Positions 1-5,574 are shown, counted from the stretch's first letter. The stretch: 5,894 bases of DNA from Desulfobacteraceae bacterium (GCA_020349865.1 CP070700.1:2715446-2721339), one strand, 5' to 3'. Notes: generated from the sequence alone by a model not told the origin. Program-made: numbers and translations.

Positions 1-62
1 AATTCATCTGAGGTCATATTTTTGATGTCCTGCTCTGTCAATTTTTCAAGGTCAATGGTCAC
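1..62 (-). CDS. N-terminal fragment of an unidentified protein, cut by the window edge
   Basis: The minus strand reads from a GTG at 62-60 through 20 open codons to the left edge, giving MTIDLEKLTEQDIKNMTSDE. A GGGAG ribosome binding site sits 8 bases before the GTG, which supports this start. The visible residues are acidic and helical, with no signal peptide and no recognisable family motif, so no function can be given. The gene is divergent from the RHH gene to its right. Its upstream region contains the inverted repeat at 85-156, which would lie in its leader if transcription begins further right. The short length keeps confidence moderate. Confidence 0.5.
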   Translation of the reverse strand, partial: MTIDLEKLTEQDIKNMTSDE

Positions 63-84
63 CGCAATGTCTCCCACAAAATAA

Positions 85-156
85 AACGCTCAAGACTTCT
101 CCCTGGCATAGACCATACCGGCCCGCAACCTCACGATTACAGGTATCTTGAGCGTT
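85..156 (-). other. Long-range inverted repeat, possible structured leader RNA
   Basis: AACGCTCAAGA (85-95) and TCTTGAGCGTT (146-156) are perfect 11-base complements enclosing 50 bases. Read on the minus strand, the enclosed part contains a second hairpin, GGTAT-GGTCT-ATGCC, with flanking CC/GG able to extend it across one bulged A. One pair in it is U-G on the minus strand but would be C-A on the plus strand, so the fold favours minus-strand RNA. It lies 23 to 94 bases before the GTG at 62. No T-run follows, so it is not a simple terminator. I do not recognise a known riboswitch class; a DNA operator or mobile-element end is also possible. Confidence 0.4.
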
Positions 157-200
157 CTGTTTGATTATTTGATTTTTCATCGGCCTATTTGGGAGAGTTA

Positions 201-227
201 GTTATATGACCTATATCACCTATATAA
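201..227 (+). promoter_or_regulatory. Three 9-bp direct repeats, likely RHH operator
   Basis: The bases read gttatatga, cctatatca and cctatataa without gaps, sharing a TATAT core followed one base later by A. The outer edges also form an inverted repeat, GTTATAT (201-207) with ATATAAC (222-228). RHH repressors of the CopG/Arc/MetJ type bind short tandem or palindromic subsites about one helical turn apart and often repress their own gene. The array lies 53 to 79 bases before the RHH start at 280, where a promoter would be expected. Binding is inferred. Confidence 0.5.
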
Positions 228-279
228 CCTTGTGTCAACTCTTATTGATTATTCTTTCCATATTGGATATATATTATTA

Positions 280-441
280 ATGCCAAGCAAAAAGCCTAAA
301 CTCTTATTTGTCGTTGACAAAAAATTAATCAATAAAATTGACGACTTCCGTTTTGAAAACCGTATCAATTCAAGGTCTGAAGCCATTAGACGCCTTATAA
401 ATGAAGGTCTCAAAAAGTACGAAAAGAAGGCCAAAGAATAA
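280..441 (+). CDS. Ribbon-helix-helix (CopG/Arc-type) DNA-binding protein
   Basis: This 53-residue basic protein fits the ribbon-helix-helix fold. A basic N-terminus (MPSKKPK) leads into a beta strand (KLLFVVD, residues 7-13). Helix one follows (KKLINKIDDFRFENR), then the turn INSRSEA and helix two (IRRLINEGLKKYEKK). The turn spelled NSRSEAIRRLI is typical of CopG-family antitoxins and plasmid-type repressors. These proteins dimerise and bind operator DNA through the paired strands. I prefer the ATG at 280 because it begins right before the conserved fold. A GTG at 232 in the same frame would add a 16-residue hydrophobic extension that does not belong to the fold. No strong ribosome binding site precedes either start. 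No toxin gene is adjacent, and a terminator closes the unit, so it appears to be a solitary regulator that probably controls itself through the 201-227 repeats. Confidence 0.75.
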   Translation: MPSKKPKLLFVVDKKLINKIDDFRFENRINSRSEAIRRLINEGLKKYEKKAKE

Positions 442-476
442 CCCCTAACCGAGGGTGCTATGGACTGAATATCAAG

Positions 477-507
477 ACCCCGTTTCTCAATAGAGAGGTG
501 GGGTTTT
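477..507 (+). terminator. Intrinsic terminator after the RHH gene
   Basis: ACCCCGTTTCTC (477-488) pairs with GAGAGGTGGGGT (493-504) around an AATA loop, giving 12 pairs of which three are G-U on the plus strand. TTTT follows at 504-507. It starts 36 bases after the RHH stop codon and is oriented to end that transcript. Confidence 0.7.
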
Positions 508-752
508 GTGATAGTGGGCATACGGCAAACCCATAAGAGAATATGAAAAGTTATTCAAATATTGACAACGAACAATTATGATATCTGAAATATTAACTGG
601 TTTGGGATACTGGCAAGATATCTGAATTAAGGAAAGCAAGGCTTTCGATTACCAGATGTATACTGAAATTTTCGTAGATTTAAGTATTTGGCAAGCAAAC
701 CGCACTCTAAGGACGCAGAAAAGCCATACAATATATCGAAATCGCCCTTAAA
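508..752. other. Intergenic stretch without a recognised gene
   Basis: I see no open frame with a ribosome binding site on either strand. The stretch holds a 10-base direct repeat, GATATCTGAA, at 580-589 and 617-626. It also has a perfect 6-bp hairpin, GAAAGC-AAG-GCTTTC (632-646), without a T-run. At 690-725 is a motif that loosely resembles the core of c-di-GMP-I riboswitches. A TTGACA at 562-567 has no well-placed -10 partner. Confidence 0.4.
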
Positions 753-781
753 TTGACAGAAATCCACATCTCCCTTATACT
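753..781 (+). promoter_or_regulatory. Sigma70-type promoter of the cyclase gene
   Basis: TTGACA (753-758) is a perfect -35 box. TATACT (776-781) matches five of six -10 bases, and the spacer is the optimal 17 bases. Transcription would begin near 788, giving a leader of about 70 bases before the GTG at 858. This is the best promoter seen on the plus strand and explains expression of the cyclase independently of the RHH gene. Confidence 0.65.
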
Positions 782-857
782 ACATTATATCAAAAGCAAA
801 ACACCCATCCTTTTTCCACTTAAATCGGCCTTTCTTTAATTCCGGAGGGCATCAACT

Positions 858-3800
858 GTGAAGTGCCCAGAATGCCAGTTTGAGAACAGAGAAAGGGCCA
901 AGTTTTGTAAGAAATGTGGGACTAAACTGGAGCTCACCTGTCCATCTTGCGGACATCCTTATGAGCAAGACAGCATTTTTTGTGATGAATGCGGCCACAA
1001 CTTGACCCTTCCCTCAGAGCCAGTCGTAAAAGAGCTTTCCTTTGATGAGAAAATAGACAAAATCCAGCGTTATCTTCCAAAAGGTCTGACTGAGAAGATC
1101 CTATCCCAAAGAGACAAGATAGAGGGTGAGCGTAAGCAGGTTACAATAATGTTCTGTGACATGGAGGGTTTTACTAGTCTCACTGAGAAACTTGGTCCTG
1201 AGGAATCCTATGTTATCATGGATCAAATCTATGAGATTCTCATTCACAAGGTGCATGATTATGAGGGCACGGTTAATGAGATGACCGGTGACGGGATCAT
1301 GGCCCTGTTTGGTGCTCCCATTGCGTTGGAGTATGCCCCTCAACGGGCTGTCCGATCAGCCCATGCTATACAGAGGGAGATGGTGAAGTTCAGTGACAAA
1401 TTGAAAGGAGAGAAAGAAGCCGTCCCACCTGTGAAAATGCGAATCGGCATACACACCGGTCCGGTGGTAGTGGGAACGCTGGGCAATGACCTCAGAGTTG
1501 AGTTCAAGGCCGTAGGGGATACGGTGAATCTGGCCTCACGGATGGAAGGATTAGCAGAAGCCGGAGCAACCTACGTTACAGAGGAGACATTCAGGTTAAC
1601 CGAAGGATTTTTCCGGTTTGAAGCCCTGGGGCCAAAGCAAGTTAAGGGCCGGAAGGAATCGGTCAATGTTTACCGTCTGATCGCTCCCAGCACTAGAAGA
1701 ACACGGTTTGATGTAAGCGCTGAGAGAGGTCTCACGCCCTTTATGGGAAGGGAGAGGGAACTTGATGTTCTGCTAGAAGCATTTGAAAGGGCTAAGGCGG
1801 GGAGAGGCCAGGCTATCTCGATCACGGCGGAGGCGGGGGTTGGGAAATCGAGGCTTTTATATGAATTCAGAAAGGCTGTGAGCAACGAAGACATAACCTT
1901 TTTGGAGGGAAAATGCCTCTCTTATAGCAGCGGGGTTGCTTACTATCCAGTCATAGACATCCTTAAGGCAAACTTCAATATCGCTGAGGGCGAAGGGGAT
2001 TCAGAGATCAGAGACAAGATAAAAAAAGGCCTGAAAGCAATTGGAGCGGAAGAAGCCTCGACCCTGCCCTATCTATTAGAGCTCCTCTCAGTTAAAGACA
2101 GTGGTATCGAAGAAATAGCTATAAGCCCTGAGGCGAAAAAGGCCCGAATCATCGAGGCATTAAATCGAAACGTCCTCAAGGGCTCGGAACTCCGGCCCGT
2201 GATTATGGCCGTTGAGGATCTTCACTGGATTGATGAGAGTTCCGAGGAGCGATTTAAAAATCTGCTTGATAGCATATCAGGGGCAAGGGTCTTTTTGATA
2301 TTTACCTATAGGCCTGAGTTTGTCCACACGTGGGGAGCGAGGTCCTATCATAGCCAAGTGAACTTGAATCGACTTTCTAACCGGGAGAGTCTTGACATAG
2401 TATCATACCTTTTGGACGCAGACCACATTGAAAGAGATCTCGAGGATCTGATCCTAGAAAAGACAGAAGGGGTGCCGTTTTTCATAGAGGAGTTTTTGAG
2501 ATCCCTAAAGGAACTAAACATAATTGAGAGGATCAACAGCACTTACCGATTGGCCAGAGATATCAGGGATGTGACAATTCCATCTACAATCTACGATGTG
2601 ATCATGGCCAGAGTTGACTCACTTCCTGAGGGTGCGAAAGAAGTACTTCAAACTGGGTCGGTTATCGAGAGGGAGTTCAGCCATGAGTTGATAAAAGGAG
2701 TAATGGCCCTCCCGGAACAAGAATTACTTTCCCAACTGTCCGTTTTAAAGGATTCGGAGCTTCTCTACGAGAGAGGGATATATCCACAATCGACCTATGT
2801 CTTTAAGCATGCCCTGACGCAGGAAGTGGTCTATAGTTCACTCTTGGCTAAGAGAAAGAAGCAGCTCCATGGTGAGATAGGAAATGCAATCGAGGAGTTA
2901 TATAAGGATGATCTAGATGAGCATTATGAGGTGTTGGCAGAGCATTATAGTGAAAGCGAGAACTACGAAAAGGGGGCTGAGTATGCGAATTTAGCAGCCA
3001 AAAAATCACAAAAAGCAGCTTCATATAAAGAAGCTATTTATTATGCTAAAAAGGGCATCCTCTGTTTTGAGAAATTACCAAAGACTGATGATATTCAAGA
3101 GGGAATCATTGATGCTAGAACAATGCTTTCAGGTTATTGTACAGCTTTAGGACGCGTTGTTGAGGCAAAAGAGGCTGTCAGTCCTGTTGCTGATCTCGCT
3201 CTAGAACTGAAGTATCAGAAAAAGCTTCCTGCAATCTACACGGCTATGGCTCTATATCACCTATGGGTTGAAGAGAACTATTCGAAAGGATTTCAATATT
3301 CCAATGAAGCTATAAATATCTCAGAGAAGGTCAAAGATTATGTTTCCTTATATTCAGCATGCTATTACCTGGGAATAACATTGTGTTGGAATTGCGCATT
3401 TGAAGAGGCTCTTTGGTATCTCAAGAGATGCTTGGATTTGAGTAAATCAACAAACAATCTAGTAGGAATATCATTGGCGAAGAGCACGAGTGCTCACAAT
3501 TACATTTTTCAGGGAAGAATTGATAGTGCTAATAAAATAAGCAAAGAATCGTTAGTTATTGCAAAACAAAGCGGCGACATATACTGCAAGGGGATTGCCC
3601 ACATCAGCCACGGAGTATCATGTCATTATAAAGGACTGTTTGACGAAGCAGAAAGCAATCTTTTGAAAGGATTGGCCTTTTGTGAGAAAACTGCTGTGGT
3701 TGGTTGGGGAGGTTGGGGAGCGGGATCGTTAGGCTTCCTGTATTCTGATATTGAAGAATATAAGAAAGCTGAACATTATTTCAGAAAAGCGATTTCGATT

Positions 3801-4226
3801 TTTGAAGGTGCGGATATGGTCCCTTCCTGGTGCAATGCTTTTAAGGAATGCCTATTGCATGCTAAGGTTTTAAACCATGATCGAAATGTCAATCTGAATG
3901 CTCTTCTTGAGTATTATGGAAATATTAAATTTAAGGTATTAGAAGGCTGGATAGCTAGATATATCGGGGAAATCCTATTGAATATTGATAATCAACGCAT
4001 ATCTGAAGCAGAGGACTGGATCAAGAAAGCCATTGAAATGTGCAAAATGAATAGCATGACATGGGAACTTGGTAGGGCGTATGCCCTTTACGCTGAACTG
4101 TTAAAGCGGAAAATCGATCAATCGAAAGCGAAAGAAAATCTGATCAAAGCAATAGACAACCTCAAAGAATGTGGAGCTGATGGATGGGTGAAGAGGTATG
4201 AGGAAGAAATGGCTTCACTTTCATAA
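858..4226 (+). CDS. Zinc-ribbon / class III nucleotide cyclase / STAND-AAA ATPase / TPR protein
   Basis: This 1122-residue cytoplasmic protein should make a cyclic nucleotide under control of its ATPase and TPR parts. GTG at 858 is the start: GGAGGG lies 8 bases upstream and the first zinc ligand is residue 3. Residues 3-45 form two zinc ribbons (CxxC pairs at 3/6, 17/20, 28/31, 42/45). The cyclase domain spans about 92-274. It has metal-binding Asp101 (FCDMEGFT) and Asp145 (TGDGIMALFG), plus transition-state Asn224 and Arg228 (GDTVNLASRME), so it looks catalytic. The purine-selecting positions carry Glu141 and Lys217 rather than the Lys/Asp pair of adenylate cyclases, so ATP or GTP preference is open. 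The ATPase begins near 293, with Walker A at 324-331 (AEAGVGKS), Walker B at 448-454 (VIMAVED) and TYRPEF at 483-488. A helical winged-helix-like stretch follows, then TPR-like helices from about 690 to the end. There are no membrane segments. GC content drops in the TPR half. The C-terminus looks natural. No terminator was found. Confidence 0.93.
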   Translation: MKCPECQFENRERAKFCKKCGTKLELTCPSCGHPYEQDSIFCDECGHNLTLPSEPVVKELSFDEKIDKIQRYLPKGLTEKILSQRDKIEGERKQVTIMFCDMEGFTSLTEKLGPEESYVIMDQIYEILIHKVHDYEGTVNEMTGDGIMALFGAPIALEYAPQRAVRSAHAIQREMVKFSDKLKGEKEAVPPVKMRIGIHTGPVVVGTLGNDLRVEFKAVGDTVNLASRMEGLAEAGATYVTEETFRLTEGFFRFEALGPKQVKGRKESVNVYRLIAPSTRRTRFDVSAERGLTPFMGRERELDVLLEAFERAKAGRGQAISITAEAGVGKSRLLYEFRKAVSNEDITFLEGKCLSYSSGVAYYPVIDILKANFNIAEGEGDSEIRDKIKKGLKAIGAEEASTLPYLLELLSVKDSGIEEIAISPEAKKARIIEALNRNVLKGSELRPVIMAVEDLHWIDESSEERFKNLLDSISGARVFLIFTYRPEFVHTWGARSYHSQVNLNRLSNRESLDIVSYLLDADHIERDLEDLILEKTEGVPFFIEEFLRSLKELNIIERINSTYRLARDIRDVTIPSTIYDVIMARVDSLPEGAKEVLQTGSVIEREFSHELIKGVMALPEQELLSQLSVLKDSELLYERGIYPQSTYVFKHALTQEVVYSSLLAKRKKQLHGEIGNAIEELYKDDLDEHYEVLAEHYSESENYEKGAEYANLAAKKSQKAASYKEAIYYAKKGILCFEKLPKTDDIQEGIIDARTMLSGYCTALGRVVEAKEAVSPVADLALELKYQKKLPAIYTAMALYHLWVEENYSKGFQYSNEAINISEKVKDYVSLYSACYYLGITLCWNCAFEEALWYLKRCLDLSKSTNNLVGISLAKSTSAHNYIFQGRIDSANKISKESLVIAKQSGDIYCKGIAHISHGVSCHYKGLFDEAESNLLKGLAFCEKTAVVGWGGWGAGSLGFLYSDIEEYKKAEHYFRKAISIFEGADMVPSWCNAFKECLLHAKVLNHDRNVNLNALLEYYGNIKFKVLEGWIARYIGEILLNIDNQRISEAEDWIKKAIEMCKMNSMTWELGRAYALYAELLKRKIDQSKAKENLIKAIDNLKECGADGWVKRYEEEMASLS

Positions 4227-4342
4227 AACCTCCTCCCACAGTTCATACATCTTGCGGTTACAACAAATCGACTCACACTGGAAATTTCTGCTATGCTTGT
4301 GGAGAAATAAAAAGGCAAAATTTTCAAACATTTAGTTTGTAA
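4226..4342 (+). pseudogene. Start-less zinc-ribbon relic behind the cyclase
   Basis: In a frame different from the cyclase, bases 4226-4342 are open and end in TAA. The translation includes HTSCGY, nine further residues, then FCYACGE. That is the spacing of a small zinc ribbon (CxxCGY...FCxxCG) with His where the first Cys is normal. The frame is closed by TGA at 4199-4201 and has no ATG, GTG or TTG before the motif, so it cannot be a free-standing gene as written. It could be the remnant of a second zinc-ribbon gene, similar in style to the cyclase N-terminus, or a tail reached only by frameshifting. A chance match is possible in so short a stretch. Confidence 0.35.
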
Positions 4343-4441
4343 ACTTTACTGAGATCGGATTAACCAGGCTGCAAGATCTGGCAAGCATACTTCGCTATAG
4401 AGGCAATCAATTCATTTCACAATCATTTGGGCAGTCTATTT
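4343..4441. other. Intergenic stretch, nothing recognised
   Basis: I see no gene, terminator or repeat of note between the relic and the small minus-strand frames. The weak TTCAAAC/GTTTGTA pairing at its left border (about 4322-4342) has only five solid pairs and no T-run, so the end of the cyclase transcript is not defined. Confidence 0.3.
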
Positions 4442-4549
4442 TTAGGTCTCCTCATGATTAAAGGGATTGTTGGTTTGCATGGCCCACTCACAGATGTCGA
4501 ACCTTAGATATTGTGGTTGCTTCCCCACAAATAAAAGCCTGATTTTCAT
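4442..4549 (-). CDS. Possible 35-residue small protein
   Basis: The frame opens at ATG 4549 and ends at TAA 4444-4442, encoding MKIRLLFVGKQPQYLRFDIC followed by 15 more residues ending in NPFNHEET. GGAGGAG stands at the proper distance before the ATG, which is the main support. The peptide begins with an ordinary-looking MKIRLLFVGK strand but matches no family I recognise. It overlaps, in another frame, a 24-residue frame opened by ATG 4562 behind an AAGGAGG site. It may be the surviving end of a decayed gene. Confidence 0.25.
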   Translation of the reverse strand: MKIRLLFVGKQPQYLRFDICEWAMQTNNPFNHEET

Positions 4550-4724
4550 TTTTCTCCTCCATTGATTTTCCTCCTTCACTATCAAAGATCCGGTAGATCA
4601 GGTAGTGCCCCAATTCCGGCCAAGTGGGTATTGCTCTTCGGGTAGACCAATTTTGCCTTGATGTCTCTTTTTCTTTCATCAAATAACTTTTTAGCTTGCT
4701 ATATTGTAGTCTAACCCTCAACAT
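4488..4724 (-). CDS. Doubtful small reading frame downstream of the lipoprotein gene
   Basis: A 78-codon frame begins at ATG 4724, 15 bases after the stop of the gene at 4740-5366, on the same strand. That placement would suit an operon partner. However, there is no ribosome binding site before ATG 4724 or before the next ATG at 4679, and the product is basic and tryptophan-containing with no recognisable fold. The only well-served start in this frame is ATG 4562, with AAGGAGG seven bases upstream, which yields just 24 residues (MEEKNENQAFICGEATTISK and four more). Another frame of the same strand (4698-4582) also reads like protein, which suggests decay by frameshift. Confidence 0.2.
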   Translation of the reverse strand: MLRVRLQYSKLKSYLMKEKETSRQNWSTRRAIPTWPELGHYLIYRIFDSEGGKSMEEKNENQAFICGEATTISKVRHL

Positions 4725-4739
4725 CCATATAATTTGAGC

Positions 4740-5366
4740 TTACGCATTTTTGTCTGGTCTGGAGATAACAGCTTCCCTTTCCGCACGATGGATTGCTCGC
4801 TTAGCAATGTGCTGAATCGATTTTGGAATTAGGATACCTGATAAATTAATATGGTCAAGTTCTGGAAGTATTTCTCCGTTATAAAGAAGAACTAGGCCAT
4901 CTAACAAAGGCGGGCTCAAATGGGGCTGCATAAATGTTGCGGCAAGCATACAGAATGTCGTCTGTCCTCCGGTTGAACCCTGAAAAAAAGAGCTCATTGC
5001 CTCACTATCTGTGTCAACCATATTGACTACAGCAATGCGAAGCGGTCGAGCCGGCGTGGATATTTCATCTATGCTAAGTACCTCAAAATGAATGCGGGCT
5101 AATTTGCTTGTGTATGTTTTGCAAAAGTAATTTTCAGCCAGATATTGACCAAGATTATCCACTGTATCGCTGATCGAGGTGTTGGGAGGCAAAATAAATG
5201 GCTGGGCGTGACCTAGGAAATATTTGTGGTCAGGGGAGAATGTATAGAGCTTTAACTTTCCAACAACTTGAGATCGATCTGAGGGAGCTGTATCTGAATT
5301 ATTGAAACAACCTAAATTCAGCAAAGTAGTCAATGTCATAAATGAAGCAAGGATCAGACGCAACAT
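4740..5366 (-). CDS. Exported, probably lipid-anchored GerMN-like domain protein
   Basis: The product has 208 residues. It starts at ATG 5366 with a perfect AAGGAGG site seven bases upstream. Residues 1-20 form a short signal peptide (a single Arg, a hydrophobic stretch, then LLNLGC). Cys20 is the likely lipidated residue, though Asn at -3 departs from the usual lipobox Leu. After a polar linker (21-36) the globular part begins with a strand (GKLKLYTF) and ends with a segment LVLLYNGEILPEL (158-170). That order, with the middle strand LRIAVVNMVD (109-118), resembles GerMN domains, which end in a strand carrying a 'V.DG'-type turn. Such domains occur in envelope and spore proteins, usually with unknown biochemical role. 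Cys82 and Cys139 could form a disulfide. The last 28 residues are basic and helical. The fold call is moderate; export is more certain. Confidence 0.75.
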   Translation of the reverse strand: MLRLILASFMTLTTLLNLGCFNNSDTAPSDRSQVVGKLKLYTFSPDHKYFLGHAQPFILPPNTSISDTVDNLGQYLAENYFCKTYTSKLARIHFEVLSIDEISTPARPLRIAVVNMVDTDSEAMSSFFQGSTGGQTTFCMLAATFMQPHLSPPLLDGLVLLYNGEILPELDHINLSGILIPKSIQHIAKRAIHRAEREAVISRPDKNA

Positions 5367-5393
5367 TGCTTGACCTCCTTAATTTATCCTTAG

Positions 5394-5402
5394 ATTATAG
5401 CA
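5394..5402 (-). promoter_or_regulatory. Extended -10 promoter of the lipoprotein gene
   Basis: The minus strand reads TGCTATAAT, a perfect -10 box with the TGn extension, and lacks a good -35 box at the usual distance. Transcription would start near 5387, leaving a leader of about 20 bases that contains the AAGGAGG site. An inverted repeat, AATAAC-CAA-GTTATT (5425-5439), lies just upstream of the -35 position and may bind a regulator. Confidence 0.55.
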
Positions 5403-5424
5403 AGTTAACAGCAATAGACTGCCT

Positions 5425-5439
5425 AATAACCAAGTTATT
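5425..5439. repeat. 6-bp perfect inverted repeat upstream of the lipoprotein promoter
   Basis: AATAAC and GTTATT are separated by CAA. The site is centred about 35 bases upstream of the -10 box at 5394-5399, a position suited to an activator or repressor. Function is inferred from position only. Confidence 0.3.
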
Positions 5440-5535
5440 TTAGTCTTCATGTAAGATTAAATTGGAAAATACTGCCGGGAAGCTTTCCTCTTGGTCCCAT
5501 GAATAGCATCCTCTTGGTTCTGTTTTCATAAAACA
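5440..5535. other. Intergenic stretch with a 10-bp direct repeat
   Basis: TCCTCTTGGT occurs at 5486-5495 and again at 5509-5518, 23 bases apart. No gene is visible: the longest plus-strand frame here ends at a TAA within the block and lacks a ribosome binding site. Confidence 0.3.
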
Positions 5536-5574
5536 AAAAACCCCTTCTCTCAACATGAGAAATGGGGTATTTTG
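5536..5574. terminator. Bidirectional hairpin terminator, stronger on the minus strand
   Basis: ACCCCTTCTC (5540-5549) pairs with GAGAA (5557-5561) and GGGGT (5564-5568), leaving a two-base bulge. On the minus strand the stem is followed by TTTTTTGTTTT, a strong termination tract. On the plus strand it is followed by the weaker TATTTT. There is no clear gene on the minus strand to its right, so what it terminates is unknown. It resembles the terminator at 477-507. Confidence 0.65.

Noticed and set aside
232..279. GTG start at 232 extending the RHH protein by 16 residues
   Set aside because: The extension (MSTLIDYSFHIGYILL) is hydrophobic and outside the fold, directly abuts the operator-like repeats, and has no ribosome binding site. 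The ATG at 280 gives a normal RHH length.
249..521. 90-codon minus-strand frame over the RHH gene
   Set aside because: It is antisense to the clear RHH protein and runs through the terminator hairpin.
562..591. TTGACA at 562 as a promoter
   Set aside because: The nearest -10-like boxes (TATGAT, TATCTG) are 9 and 14 bases away, too close. The 753-781 pair is far better.
632..646. GAAAGC-AAG-GCTTTC hairpin as a terminator
   Set aside because: No T-run follows on either strand and the stem is only six pairs.
1101..2542. Three minus-strand open frames of 64-80 codons inside the cyclase gene (1101-1343, 1670-1894, 2348-2542)
   Set aside because: They are antisense to well-conserved domains and have no recognisable product. 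They are reading shadows.
4118..4327. 69-codon minus-strand frame over the cyclase 3' end
   Set aside because: It overlaps the true cyclase end and has no family resemblance.
4322..4342. Hairpin TTCAAAC-attta-GTTTGTA as cyclase terminator
   Set aside because: It has only five firm A/T-rich pairs and no T-tract.
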